Source of the DNA: Opitutia bacterium
Lineage (GTDB): Bacteria > Verrucomicrobiota > Verrucomicrobiia > Opitutales > Opitutaceae
DNA length: 36,175 nt
NCBI GenBank assembly: GCA_947467625.1
Contig: CANIJN010000020.1
Span: 1-36,175, forward strand
Direction: 5' to 3'
Positions 25,034-33,563 of the stretch are shown piece after piece. The first letter of the stretch is position 1, and the number at the start of each line of letters is the position of its first letter. The position numbers and the translations under genes are program-made. The notes under the pieces were generated by a model. It did not search any database and was not told the origin of the DNA. It saw nothing but the letters and a program-made list of their open reading frames with translations.

Positions 25034-25104
25034 ATATTTTCAGCGACGAAATATTTTCCTTCTCGAAGCGCTGGAAAACAAAAACAGCCCCCTCTTCGGC
25101 CCCA

Positions 25105-26235
25105 CTATCCCCGCGCCTCAAACGCGCCGTCCGCCCGCTTCGCTACGAGCCGCTTCAGCTCCAGCATCATCAGCGTCGCCGAGAGCTGCGCTGCACTCAG
25201 CTCCGTCAAACCCGCGAGCGCATCCGGCGCGAGGATCGCCCCGCCCCGAAAACACTCAAACACCTTCGCCTCGTCCTCCGTGAGATTCGCCGGCCGCCCA
25301 GCCGCCACGTGCGCGGGCTTCTCCGCAATCGCCGCCGGCCGCATCCCGTCGAGGTAGTTCAGCTCGTTCAAAATATCGTCCACGCTCGTCAATAACGTCG
25401 CACCATCGCGGATGAGCTGGTGACACCCCGCGCTCGTGTTCTGGTCGATCCGCCCCGGCATCGCAAAAATCAACCGCCCCTGCTCACCCGCAAACCGCGC
25501 CGTGATCATCGCCCCGCCGTCCACATCGCTCTCGATCACCACCACCGCCTCGCTCATGCCAGCGACGATCCGGTTGCGCATCGCGAACGACTGCCGATCC
25601 GCCCGCCGGCCAATCGGAAACTCCGAGAGAATCGCCCCGCCGCCGCCGCCGATCCTCCGATACAAATCCAAGTTTTCTGGTGGATAAATAATATCAATGC
25701 CCGTGCCCAGCACCGCCACCGTCTTGCCGCCCACCGACAGCGCGCCCTCATGCGCCGCCGTATCAATCCCGCGCGCCAGACCACTCGTGATACAGAAACC
25801 CAAGCGTGCGAGCTCCGCGCTAAACTTCTTCGCCATCGCCTGACCATAGAGCGTCGTGCGCCGCGAGCCGATGATCGCTATGTTCGGCTGCGCGAAATCA
25901 TAGCGCCCTTTCCGGTAAAGTCCGATCGGCGGATCGTTGATTTCTTTCAACAGCCGCGGGTAGTCCGCATCGCGGGTGGTGATGAAATCGATCGCCCCCT
26001 GCGCCATGCGCTCCTCTTCCTTTGCGAAGTCAACATGCTCGCGCCAGGCCCCGATGCTCGCACTGATGACGGGCCCCACACCCCGCACGGACTCCAGACG
26101 GCGCGGGTCCGCCGACAAGACGTTGCGCGGATCAGCGCCGAGTTCCTCGAGCAAGCGATGGAGCGTGATCGGCCCGATATTGGGCAGCGCGTTCAGCACC
26201 AAAAACGCCTGCCGTTCGGTTAGATCACTGCTCAT
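25105..26235 (-). CDS. dprA: DNA-processing protein DprA
   Basis: 376 residues from the ATG at 26235. A helix-hairpin-helix region lies at the N-terminus (LNALPNIGPITLHRLLEEL; SVRGVGPVIS). The Rossmann-like DprA core has IIGSRRTTLYG, TSGLARGIDTAAHEGAL, TVAVLGTGIDIIYPPEN, FAMRNRIVAGMS and ITARFAGEQGR. A winged-helix domain is at the C-terminus (about 310-370). DprA loads RecA on incoming single-stranded DNA in natural transformation. The gene overlaps the nnr stop by 11 nt and is the last gene of the pdxJ-acpS-unknown-nnr-dprA unit. On the minus strand a weak 4-bp stem followed by a T-rich run near 25060-25100 could be its terminator. Confidence 0.95.
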   Translation of the reverse strand: MSSDLTERQAFLVLNALPNIGPITLHRLLEELGADPRNVLSADPRRLESVRGVGPVISASIGAWREHVDFAKEEERMAQGAIDFITTRDADYPRLLKEINDPPIGLYRKGRYDFAQPNIAIIGSRRTTLYGQAMAKKFSAELARLGFCITSGLARGIDTAAHEGALSVGGKTVAVLGTGIDIIYPPENLDLYRRIGGGGGAILSEFPIGRRADRQSFAMRNRIVAGMSEAVVVIESDVDGGAMITARFAGEQGRLIFAMPGRIDQNTSAGCHQLIRDGATLLTSVDDILNELNYLDGMRPAAIAEKPAHVAAGRPANLTEDEAKVFECFRGGAILAPDALAGLTELSAAQLSATLMMLELKRLVAKRADGAFEARG

Positions 26236-27739
26236 GGCCGGACTCTCGCAAAACCACCCCAAGGAAGTCGAGCACCTGCGTCGTCACCACGGACGTTTGC
26301 CCATGAGCCCGCGCCAGAGCATCCGCCGCCATGCCATGCCACACCACCCCGCGCGCCGCCGCGAGCAGCGGCTCGTGCGGGGTCTGCGCGAGCAGTCCGC
26401 CGATCAAGCCCGCCAACCCATCGCCGCTGCCGCCGCGCGCCAACACCGGGCCACCAAAAAAAGAATGATACGTCACGCCGTCCGGAGTCGCCCGACCACA
26501 AATCCGCGTCACCGCTCCCTTACGCACAAGCACCGCATTCTCCTGCCGCGACTCAGCGATCCGGGCCCACTCGCCTGCATGCGGCGTCAAGATCCGCGCC
26601 GCCTGACCCGCGCGGACAATCTCCGGCTGCAACGCATCCGCGTCGATCACCACCGGCACCGGGGCCGTGGCGACGATGTCACGCACGAGCGCGAGGGTTT
26701 CCGCTTCGCGCCCGATCCCCGGTCCGACCACGAGGGCAGACGCCCGCCCGATCCGCGTCGCCAACAAATACTGTCCCTCCAGCGCCAGCCCACCCGCGGG
26801 CGTTTCCGGCCAACCGACCCACATCGCTTCCGGGGCCCGCGCTGCGAACGCCGCGACCATCGACTCGGGCACAAACGCCGTCACGAGCCCCGCTCCACTG
26901 CGCAAGGCCGCGAGCACCGTCATCAACACGGCGCCCGGATAGCTCCGCGAACCACCGACGACAAACACGTGCCCATACGTGCGCTTGTCCGAGCGCGCGT
27001 CGCGCCACGCCGCCAACGGCGCCAGTACCGCCGGCGTGAGTACGCGATTTTCAACGGCGGGCACCGGGACCGCACCGCCCATCGCGAAGAATCCGAGATC
27101 GAGGTAACGCACCCGCCCAGCGACCGCGCCAAAATCGGCCAGCACCGGCGTCTTCACGATCCCGGTTGCATAGGTGAAATCGGCGCGAAATAAACCCGCA
27201 CTCGGAAGATCGACCGCCGCACGCAGCCTGATCGGCAGCGCATTGACGTTCCCGATCAGCGCCGCGACCCGCGCGCTGGCCGGACCGTGAAACTGAACCC
27301 CGAAGATACCATCAAGGCACAGCGCGAAAGGGTGGGCCCGGCCGGTGGCCGCGCGCGCCAGATCCGCGACCTGACAGACAACGACGCGCTCGCGCACGGT
27401 GTGGGTGAGCTCCCGCCACGCCCTCGCCGCAAGGGGCCGCAGAGCGCGTTCTCCCAATACAAACACCACCTCCGCCCGCGCCGCCGGAAATCGCGCCAAC
27501 ACCGCCTGCGCCGCGATTAACGCGTCGCCGCCATTGTGCCCTTTGCCCACGAGCACCAACACGCGCCCGAGCGGCGGAAATCCGCCGATCTCCTCGAAAT
27601 CCCGCAACACCGCAGCCGCCACGGCACGCCCGGCCCGTTGCATCGCAGGCCACTCGGCCTCCTCGTCGCCTACGAAAAGCCGCGCTTCGAACGCGCGGCT
27701 CTCCTCGCAAGACAAGATGGGGTGGCTATCGAGCATCAT
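26225..27739 (-). CDS. nnr: Bifunctional NAD(P)HX epimerase/dehydratase
   Basis: 504 residues with two domains. The N-terminal epimerase (about 1-215) has VLVGKGHNGGDALIAAQ, where most homologues read GxGNNGGDG, and FALCLDGIFGVQF with the catalytic-site Asp, then AAVDLPSAG. The C-terminal ADP/ATP-dependent dehydratase (about 235-500) has VVGGSRSYPGAVLM, LVVGPGIGR, VVIDADAL, LTPHAGEWARI and GGSGDGLAGLIGG, where GTGD is more usual. Together they repair hydrated NADH and NADPH. The changes at the N-terminal motif may lower epimerase activity. Two consecutive ATGs mark the start; the first (27739) is used. It lies 15 bp after the unidentified gene in the operon. Confidence 0.93.
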   Translation of the reverse strand: MMLDSHPILSCEESRAFEARLFVGDEEAEWPAMQRAGRAVAAAVLRDFEEIGGFPPLGRVLVLVGKGHNGGDALIAAQAVLARFPAARAEVVFVLGERALRPLAARAWRELTHTVRERVVVCQVADLARAATGRAHPFALCLDGIFGVQFHGPASARVAALIGNVNALPIRLRAAVDLPSAGLFRADFTYATGIVKTPVLADFGAVAGRVRYLDLGFFAMGGAVPVPAVENRVLTPAVLAPLAAWRDARSDKRTYGHVFVVGGSRSYPGAVLMTVLAALRSGAGLVTAFVPESMVAAFAARAPEAMWVGWPETPAGGLALEGQYLLATRIGRASALVVGPGIGREAETLALVRDIVATAPVPVVIDADALQPEIVRAGQAARILTPHAGEWARIAESRQENAVLVRKGAVTRICGRATPDGVTYHSFFGGPVLARGGSGDGLAGLIGGLLAQTPHEPLLAAARGVVWHGMAADALARAHGQTSVVTTQVLDFLGVVLRESGHEQ

Positions 27740-27754
27740 GATCGGGCGCGTCGC

Positions 27755-28405
27755 TCAAGTCTTCGGCGGAGTCTCGATTTTCGGCCGGTCCAGCGGTGAC
27801 TCCGGCGGCGACAGCGTGTTTTTCTGCACCGGCGCCTTGGGCACCGGTGTCCTCGGCAGGGATTCACCGGGCGGCATCAACGCCGGCCCAAACAGCGACG
27901 GTTGCACGGTCGGTTGCGGTTGTCGCTCGAATCGTCCGTGTTCGAACCATTCGCGATACTGCGCCTCGGTCTCCGTAAACTCCAGCGGGCACTCCTTCGG
28001 GCGCGGCACCCCGTGGCGGATCACTCGCCGCGTGAGCTGGGGAATACTGCGAAAGTAGTACCCTTCGCCGACCCGGCACACCTCGTAGAATTCAGAAAAA
28101 CTCCCGGCATCCGTCCGCCATAGCGCCACCTCCGTCACCTGGTCATCCCACACGGCGTGCTGTCCCCACTCGGCAAATACGGCCTCGATCGTAGTCAGCG
28201 CGGGGGGCGTCGTTCGCACGACGATCGGCCACTCCTTCAACGTCACCGCCGAAGCCACCTTCACCGCCTGCTCCGCGTCGCGCTTGAGGCCCCAGACCGA
28301 GGCCGCTCCCAGCAAAAAACCCAACATCGCCCATGACGACGCCTTCGACATCTTGGACGGCGACAACGGATAGCTCTGCTTGGGCTCGTTATGCTCGTCG
28401 TCCAT
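27755..28405 (-). CDS. Membrane-anchored protein of unknown function
   Basis: 216 residues from the ATG at 28405. The first 25 residues are polar and cytosolic (MDDEHNEPKQSYPLSPSK), followed by one membrane helix at about 25-40 (SWAMLGFLLGAASVWGL). A compact extracytoplasmic part with many aromatic residues follows (FAEWGQHAVWDDQV; EFYEVCRVGEGYYF), and then a Pro-rich C-terminal tail of about 55 residues (ending KIETPPKT). No known domain was recognised. It sits in the operon between acpS (22 bp upstream) and nnr (15 bp downstream), so it is co-transcribed with cofactor-metabolism genes, but its function is unknown. Confidence 0.75.
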   Translation of the reverse strand: MDDEHNEPKQSYPLSPSKMSKASSWAMLGFLLGAASVWGLKRDAEQAVKVASAVTLKEWPIVVRTTPPALTTIEAVFAEWGQHAVWDDQVTEVALWRTDAGSFSEFYEVCRVGEGYYFRSIPQLTRRVIRHGVPRPKECPLEFTETEAQYREWFEHGRFERQPQPTVQPSLFGPALMPPGESLPRTPVPKAPVQKNTLSPPESPLDRPKIETPPKT

Positions 28406-28427
28406 CGGCAACAGGGTCGCGAAATCC

Positions 28428-28835
28428 TCAGGCCCGCACAAGTGCGGCGACGGCCATCGCATAATTCTCCGTGTGCGAAAGCGTGAGCATCACATGCGTC
28501 GCACCGACGTGGGCGAGCAAGGCCTCCCCTTGGGCGTCGAGTCGCACCAATGGCTCGTGCCGAGCACCGTGATACACCGAAGCAGATTTCCAGCCGAAAT
28601 CCGTGCCGATGCCCGTCGTAAAACACTTGGACACCGCCTCCTTCGCCGCGAAGCGCGCCGCGATGTGTTTGTGCGGATGCGCCATCGAAGAACAATAAGC
28701 CTTCTCTTCCTCGGTGAGGATCCGGTCCATGAAACGATCCCCATGCCGCTCCATCACGCCGCGAATGCGTGCGATCTCAATGATGTCAGCCCCAATGCCG
28801 ATCAGCACGCCACCGGGGGGAAGTTGGATATTCAT
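28428..28835 (-). CDS. acpS: Holo-[acyl-carrier-protein] synthase
   Basis: 135 residues. The Mg-binding motif is GIGADIIEIARI near residue 13. The second hallmark is HIAARFAAKEAVSKCF near residue 57, with the Glu and Lys of the coenzyme A site. The C-terminal strands LTLSHTENYAMAVAAL complete the fold. It transfers 4'-phosphopantetheine from CoA to acyl carrier protein, activating fatty-acid synthesis. The length is typical. The gene follows pdxJ, the same conserved pairing known from E. coli, after a 107-bp spacer that contains short repeats. Confidence 0.95.
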   Translation of the reverse strand: MNIQLPPGGVLIGIGADIIEIARIRGVMERHGDRFMDRILTEEEKAYCSSMAHPHKHIAARFAAKEAVSKCFTTGIGTDFGWKSASVYHGARHEPLVRLDAQGEALLAHVGATHVMLTLSHTENYAMAVAALVRA

Positions 28836-28845
28836 GGCGCAGGGA

Positions 28846-28916
28846 GTAGCGAGGAGTGAGCAGCGGGTAGCGAGGAGAAATCCAAGGTGCGTGAACCGCA
28901 GCGCACTGCTCGCTAC
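28846..28916. repeat. Short direct and inverted repeats between pdxJ and acpS
   Basis: GTAGCGAGGAG occurs at 28846-28856 and 28867-28877 (period 21), and the inverted form CTCGCTAC lies at 28909-28916, so a stem can form with either copy. The 107-bp spacer is otherwise empty. It may be a REP-like insertion within an operon that does not end transcription. Confidence 0.45.
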
Positions 28917-28942
28917 GCGCTACCGACGACGCGCGGCTCTTT

Positions 28943-29686
28943 TCACCCATTCATCCGCGCCTTCATTTCGCCGACCGCTTCCTCGACGCCAGTGAACAGC
29001 GCGCGGCTTACGATGCTGTGGCCGATATTCAGTTCATGGAGATGGGGCAGCGTGCGCACCTCGGCGATGTTCACGTAGTTGATGCCATGCCCGGCGTTCA
29101 CCGTCAGCCCGAGGTCTTTTGCGCGCACGCAACCGAGGCGGAGGCGCTGGAATTCCTTGGACCGTGCTGTCGTATAATAGGCATGCGCGTAGGCCCCCGT
29201 GTGCAACTCGACGAAGGTCGCGCCGACCGACGCACTCAACTCGATCTGGCGTTCGTCGGGATCGATGAACAAACTGACCTTGATCCCGGCCGCGAGGAGC
29301 GCGGCCACGCACGTCCCCACCGCCGCGAGGTTACCCACCACATCGAGCCCTCCCTCGGTCGTGACTTCCTGCCGGCCCTCCGGGACGACGCAGACGAATT
29401 CCGGCTTCAGTTTGAGTGCAAACGCCGTCATGTCGGGCGTGCACGCCATCTCCAGATTAAGCCGGGTGGCGATATTTTCCCGCAAGCGCCACACATCGCG
29501 CTCCTGAATGTGCCGACGATCCTCGCGCAGATGCACCGTGATCCCATCGGCGCCGGCGCGCTCGGCGTGCAGCGCAAACGTGACCGGATCGGGCTCGACG
29601 GCGCCGCCCACGGTAGCGGCGGCCTCGCGGTAGCGGGCCTGGCGGACCGTGGCACAGTGGTCGATATTGACGCCGAGATAAATCAT
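28943..29686 (-). CDS. pdxJ: Pyridoxine 5'-phosphate synthase
   Basis: 247 residues from the ATG at 29686, normal for PdxJ. The start MIYLGVNIDHCATVRQAR is diagnostic. Other hallmarks are AGADGITVHLREDRRHI, the NLEMACT strand, KPEFVCVVPEGRQEVTTEGG, SLFIDPDERQI, VELHTGAYA and NAGHGINYVNI. The enzyme condenses 1-deoxyxylulose 5-phosphate with 3-amino-2-oxopropyl phosphate to make pyridoxine 5'-phosphate, so the organism uses the DXP-dependent vitamin B6 route. It appears to be the first gene of a five-gene unit. It is divergent from the membrane-protein gene, with 103 bp between starts. Longer frames to 29947 would run antisense into that gene and are rejected. Confidence 0.95.
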   Translation of the reverse strand: MIYLGVNIDHCATVRQARYREAAATVGGAVEPDPVTFALHAERAGADGITVHLREDRRHIQERDVWRLRENIATRLNLEMACTPDMTAFALKLKPEFVCVVPEGRQEVTTEGGLDVVGNLAAVGTCVAALLAAGIKVSLFIDPDERQIELSASVGATFVELHTGAYAHAYYTTARSKEFQRLRLGCVRAKDLGLTVNAGHGINYVNIAEVRTLPHLHELNIGHSIVSRALFTGVEEAVGEMKARMNG

Positions 29687-29789
29687 GGGACGGGTAACTG
29701 AACAAATTTCCTCACCACAGGAAACCAGTAAACGCGCCCCCAGTGATTTTCCTCTTTCTGATCGGGCCGCTTCCCCGTTAGATGAGACG

Positions 29790-30497
29790 ATGCCGGCCCA
29801 ACCGCAAAAACGTGAAAATCTCTTTATCAATCTCGGATGCAACGTCGCGTTGCCGTCGATCATTTTGACCTGGGGCAGTAAAGCCACCTGGCTCGGACCG
29901 AAATGGGCGCTGATCGTCGCCCTCGTATTTCCGGTCGCGTACTCCATCTACGATTTTGTCGTGCGGAAGAAATTCAATTTCATCTCCGCCCTCGGCTTCG
30001 TGAGCGTTCTGGTCACCGGAACGTTTGCCCTGATGAAGCTAGATCCGTTCTGGTTCGCGGTGAAGGAAGCAGCGGTGCCCGCCGCCATCGGTCTCGTCGT
30101 GCTTGCTTCAATGGGCACACGTTGGCCGCTGGTGAAAGAGATGCTCTACAATCCGCAGGTGATCGACGTCGACCGGATCGACGCCATCCTCGAGGAGCGG
30201 CAGGCGCGGCCGGAGTTCGAAAAGCTGCTGCGCGACGCGAGCTACCTGCTGACGCTGTCATTTGCCGTGAGCGCCGTGCTGAACTACGCCTTGGCGCGCT
30301 ACCTCCTCAACAGTCCGTCTGGCTCGGAAGCATTTAATGCCGAGCTCGCGAAGATGAACCTGTGGAGCTGGCCCGTAATCGTGTTACCCAGCATGGCGAT
30401 GACGATGTTCGCGCTCTGGCGCCTGCTCGGCGGCCTCCAACGCGTCACCGGCCTCGAATTGGAGCAGTTGATGCACACCGCACCGACCAAGAAATAG
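29790..30497 (+). CDS. VC0807-like multi-pass membrane protein
   Basis: 235 residues from the ATG at 29790. Hydrophobic segments suggest about six membrane helices: VALPSIILTWG, WALIVALVFPVAYSIYDFV, ISALGFVSVLVTGTFALM, AAVPAAIGLVVLASMG, LLTLSFAVSAVLNYALARYL and WPVIVLPSMAMTMFALWRLL. The pattern LFINLGCNVALPSIIL, LGPKWALIVALVFP and DPFWFAVKEAAVPAAIGL matches the VC0807 family, whose function is unknown. A start at 29685 would overlap the pdxJ start and add 35 polar residues. The gene converges on citrate synthase, and its stop overlaps the left arm of a hairpin. Confidence 0.72.
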   Translation: MPAQPQKRENLFINLGCNVALPSIILTWGSKATWLGPKWALIVALVFPVAYSIYDFVVRKKFNFISALGFVSVLVTGTFALMKLDPFWFAVKEAAVPAAIGLVVLASMGTRWPLVKEMLYNPQVIDVDRIDAILEERQARPEFEKLLRDASYLLTLSFAVSAVLNYALARYLLNSPSGSEAFNAELAKMNLWSWPVIVLPSMAMTMFALWRLLGGLQRVTGLELEQLMHTAPTKK

Positions 30498-30517
30498 GGC
30501 GGACTTGCGGTCCGCCC
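30497..30517 (+). other. Hairpin at the end of the VC0807-like gene
   Basis: GGGCGGAC (30497-30504) and GTCCGCCC (30510-30517) form an 8-bp stem around a 5-nt loop, starting on the last base of the stop codon. It is followed by CTT and an A-run rather than a T-run, so it is only terminator-like for the plus strand. Confidence 0.4.
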
Positions 30518-30520
30518 CTT

Positions 30521-30547
30521 AAAAAACCCGGCGACGTCGAGCGCCGG
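30521..30547 (-). terminator. Intrinsic terminator of gltA
   Basis: On the minus strand, just 3 bp past the gltA stop codon, CCGGCG and CGCCGG (30542-30547 and 30528-30533 on the plus strand) form a 6-bp G+C-only stem with an 8-nt loop. A G and six T follow directly (A-run 30521-30526 on the plus strand). This is the clearest intrinsic terminator in the window. Confidence 0.72.
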
Positions 30548-30550
30548 CGC

Positions 30551-31849
30551 TTACGCCCGCTGCGCCATCGGCACGTAGTCGCGTTTGACCGCGCCCATGT
30601 AAATTTGACGGGGACGATAAATACGCCCCTTGGGATTCGCCGCGACTTCACGCCAATTGGCGATGTAGCCCGGAGCCCGACCAATGGCGAACATCGTGGT
30701 GAACATATTCATCGGAATCCCAATCGCGCGCATGATAATGCCGGAGTAGAAATCGACATTTGGATACAGACGGCGCGAAACAAAATAGTCATCCTTCAGC
30801 GCGGCTTGCTCGAGATTCTTGGCAATCTTCAGCAAAGGATCGTCAATGCCGAGTCGGGTCAGCACCGTGTCGCAGGCCTCACCGATGATCTTCGCGCGCG
30901 GATCGAAATTACGATAAACGGCGTGGCCAAAGCCCATCAGGCGGTTGCTCTTGCTACCGGATTTCGCGGCCGCGATGAAGCGAGAACCATCGTCCCCCTC
31001 GTCGTGGATCGACTGGAGCATCTGCATAACCGCCACGTTGGCTCCACCATGCAACGGGCCCGCCAAGGCACAGATGCCCGCAGAAATCGACGTGAAGAGA
31101 TTCGAGGCGCTGGAGCCGACCATCCGAACGGTCGACGTGGAGCAGTTTTGCTCGTGGTCGGCGTGAAGGAGCAGCACGAGGTTGAGGGCCTTGGCGACCT
31201 CAGGCACCGGCACGTAATCCTGATAGGGCTCCGAAAACAGCATGTGCAGGAAGTTTTCGCAGAACGGCAGTTCCTGCTTGGGAAACACGAACGGCAGACC
31301 TTTCTGGTACCGGTAGATCATCGCGACGATCGTGCGGATCTTCGACATCGCGATGGCCGCAGCCGAATCGAAGTGTTTGAGATCTTGCTCAAAATTATTC
31401 GTCGCCAAGTGAGGATAATAGGCCGGTAGCGCACTCACCATCGCGGACAACATGGCCATCGGCGACGCACTCGTCGGAAACCCTTCCAGAATTTTTTGCA
31501 TCTGGGTCTCGATGACCGCGTTCTTCCGGAGATTGAGACCGAATTCCTTGCGCTGGGCCGGGTTTGGCAGCTCACCGTAAATGACCAAGTAGGCGGTCTC
31601 GACAAAATCGCTGAAGTGCGCGAGTTGCTCGATCGGATAGCCGCGATGACGGAGGATGCCGTTGTCGCCGTCGAGGTAAGTGATCTGGCTCTCACACGAG
31701 CCGGTGTTGCCGTAGCCTTGATCAAAGGAAACATAGCCCGAAGCCGTGCGCAACGCGCGGGTGTCAACCGCTTTTTCACCCTCGGTGCCGATGATCACCG
31801 GCAAGGGGTATTCTTTATCGTCAATCTTCAGCGATGCAGTCGTGGCCAT
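30551..31849 (-). CDS. gltA: Citrate synthase (hexameric GltA type)
   Basis: 432 residues, the length of the Gram-negative, NADH-sensitive type. The catalytic residues are in recognisable blocks: the substrate-binding His in [16 protein letters not shown], the active-site His in [14 protein letters not shown], and Asp in [23 protein letters not shown] and [13 protein letters not shown] are also diagnostic. It joins acetyl-CoA and oxaloacetate to start the TCA cycle. The start is the ATG at 31849 ([16 protein letters not shown]). The gene has its own terminator and appears monocistronic, with a long 483-bp upstream region before hisH. Confidence 0.96.
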   Translation of the reverse strand: MATTASLKIDDKEYPLPVIIGTEGEKAVDTRALRTASGYVSFDQGYGNTGSCESQITYLDGDNGILRHRGYPIEQLAHFSDFVETAYLVIYGELPNPAQRKEFGLNLRKNAVIETQMQKILEGFPTSASPMAMLSAMVSALPAYYPHLATNNFEQDLKHFDSAAAIAMSKIRTIVAMIYRYQKGLPFVFPKQELPFCENFLHMLFSEPYQDYVPVPEVAKALNLVLLLHADHEQNCSTSTVRMVGSSASNLFTSISAGICALAGPLHGGANVAVMQMLQSIHDEGDDGSRFIAAAKSGSKSNRLMGFGHAVYRNFDPRAKIIGEACDTVLTRLGIDDPLLKIAKNLEQAALKDDYFVSRRLYPNVDFYSGIIMRAIGIPMNMFTTMFAIGRAPGYIANWREVAANPKGRIYRPRQIYMGAVKRDYVPMAQRA

Positions 31850-32332
31850 ATATTCCGAGCGAAACTAATTCCGAGCCGCTGGCAAAGAAAACTTGCCCGG
31901 AAGGGAGAATTTCAGCCGAGGAAGTAGTCCCAAACGCCGCGCCGGTAAGAAAACGTCACGCTCCCTCCCCGCGACCTTCCAACGAGGGACCGCCTTCACG
32001 CCCCGCGCAAGCAGCACACCCTTCGCGCCATGGTTAGGGTCAAACATCGCCCGCTCACCGCTCATGACGACAGGCAACTGCCGGAAGACTCGGGCAGAAA
32101 AATCGCGCTGATCACACACAGGGGATTTACTCATGGCACCGACCCCAAATCAGTATCATCAGACCCTCCGCCCCTATCCGTTCACCCTTCTGGGACCTTT
32201 CCTGACGGCGAACTCCGTTGGAAAACGCTCTGCGGTTACCTTCGAAGTGAGGCTCACCGACCTCAACGTTTACCTGCCCGATCCACGCTCATTCCCCCAA
32301 TCGCGCTACCCCGCCCGTGCGGAAATCCTCGC
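31850..32332. other. Long upstream region of gltA with one doubtful frame
   Basis: The 483 bp between hisH and gltA hold no convincing gene. A minus-strand frame at 31865-32134 (89 residues, start ATG) ends 15 bp before gltA. Its tail repeats KFSLP twice (LKFSLPGKFSLPAAR) and codon bias is weak, so it is taken as a chance frame or a remnant. The gltA promoter and any leader must lie here, but no clear boxes, ribosome-binding site, riboswitch or structural RNA signature was recognised. Confidence 0.5.
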
Positions 32333-32959
32333 CTAACCCGCCGCCACCACCGCCGCGAAATTGCGGTAAACCTGCAGGCCCTTCGCCTGGCTCTTTTCGG
32401 GGTGAAACTGCGTCGCAAACACCCGCCCGCGGGCAATCGCGCAACAAAACTCCCCGCCATAATCGCACTCGGCCAAGACGAGCGAGCGCTCGACCGGAAC
32501 ACAGTGAAAGCTGTGGACAAAGTAAAAATTCTCGCCTTCGGGCGCGAGATTCGCAGCGAGGGGCGAGTTCGGCTGCACGAAGCGAACCGTGTTCCAACCC
32601 ATGTGCGGGATCTTGTACTCTGGCGGACGCTGGAAACGCACGACCTTACCCGGGAAAATCCCGAGGCCGGTGATGTCCCCTTCCTCCGAATGCTCGAACA
32701 GCGCCTGCATCCCCAGGCACACTCCCAGAAAGGGCCGGTCCGCCGCGATCCAGTCACGCACAGCGGCGTCAAGTTTCGAGGCCCGCAACGAAGCCACACA
32801 ATCCCGCAGTGCGCCCACGCCTGGCAAGACGATGCCCCGCGCGTCCGCCGCGACAATCTCCTCGGGCGTGCGGACCACCTGGATGGTCGCTCCGACCGCC
32901 TCGAGCGCCTTGGTGACGCTGCGCAGGTTGCAAATCCCGGTATCGATGACGGCAATCAT
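32333..32959 (-). CDS. hisH: Imidazole glycerol phosphate synthase glutaminase subunit
   Basis: 208 residues, a class I glutamine amidotransferase. The catalytic triad is visible: Cys81 in FLGVCLGMQ and the His-Glu pair in FATQFHPEKSQ near residue 186. MIAVIDTGICNLRSV at the start and VLPGVGALRDC are HisH hallmarks. It supplies ammonia to HisF for making imidazole glycerol phosphate. HisF and HisA are not in the window to the left of hisH, so they must lie elsewhere in the genome. It follows the Uma2-like gene by 7 bp and is the last gene of the his unit seen here. No terminator was recognised after it. Confidence 0.94.
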   Translation of the reverse strand: MIAVIDTGICNLRSVTKALEAVGATIQVVRTPEEIVAADARGIVLPGVGALRDCVASLRASKLDAAVRDWIAADRPFLGVCLGMQALFEHSEEGDITGLGIFPGKVVRFQRPPEYKIPHMGWNTVRFVQPNSPLAANLAPEGENFYFVHSFHCVPVERSLVLAECDYGGEFCCAIARGRVFATQFHPEKSQAKGLQVYRNFAAVVAAG

Positions 32960-32966
32960 CTGGCCG

Positions 32967-33512
32967 TCAGCGCCGCAACACCAGTGCCGGGAAATCCGGA
33001 CAGAGTTTCGAGCCGCGCAGGGGCTCGGCCTGACCGGCAGCGAAAAACGTCATCCCGCCCGTGAGTGAACAGTGCCACACCTCGCGGGCACCGGCATCGA
33101 AATACAGCGCCGTCTTGTCCCTCATCTCGGCGACCGTGTTGTCAGGCGAAAGCACCTCGACACAAATCTCGGGTGCACGGGAGAAACAGGTGCCATCACC
33201 AAGCTCATCCACGCAGTCACGCGAAGCCCACGCGACGTCGGCAGCGCGCACGCCATCGGCAGTGGAGATTGGGCATACCGTGAACACCTCGCCATCAGGC
33301 AGGAGGCGGTCGATGATCGCTCCGATGCGAAACTGATAACCTCCGTGACTGGCAGCAGGCGGTGGGCTCATAAGGATGTGGCCATGCCGGTCGGTTTCAA
33401 CCCGGCCCTCGACCTTAATCCACTTGGGATCGGCGACGAGCTCCGCCCAGCGACGCAGGTTGAACGCGGTCTGCGCATCCTGCGCCGGTCGTTCGATCGT
33501 GAGCGTGTCCAT
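32967..33512 (-). CDS. Uma2-family putative restriction-like endonuclease
   Basis: 181 residues from the ATG at 33512. The Uma2 (DUF820) PD-(D/E)XK core appears complete: WIKVEGRVETDRHGHI at the start, AADVAWASRD for the Asp, PEICVEVLSPDNT with the E-V-hydrophobic strand, and MRDKTALYFDAGAREVWHC carrying the Lys. Family members are nuclease-fold proteins that are very abundant in cyanobacteria and some other phyla, usually of unknown role. It lies between hisB (51 bp away) and hisH (7 bp away), in the same direction, and must be transcribed with them. A start at 33542 would add 10 residues. The gene looks like an insertion into the his operon. Confidence 0.82.
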   Translation of the reverse strand: MDTLTIERPAQDAQTAFNLRRWAELVADPKWIKVEGRVETDRHGHILMSPPPAASHGGYQFRIGAIIDRLLPDGEVFTVCPISTADGVRAADVAWASRDCVDELGDGTCFSRAPEICVEVLSPDNTVAEMRDKTALYFDAGAREVWHCSLTGGMTFFAAGQAEPLRGSKLCPDFPALVLRR

Positions 33513-33563
33513 GGTGGCAAGATGGCGCGGCGGCGGCGGCAAGCCAGACGCCCTAAGCGGCCA

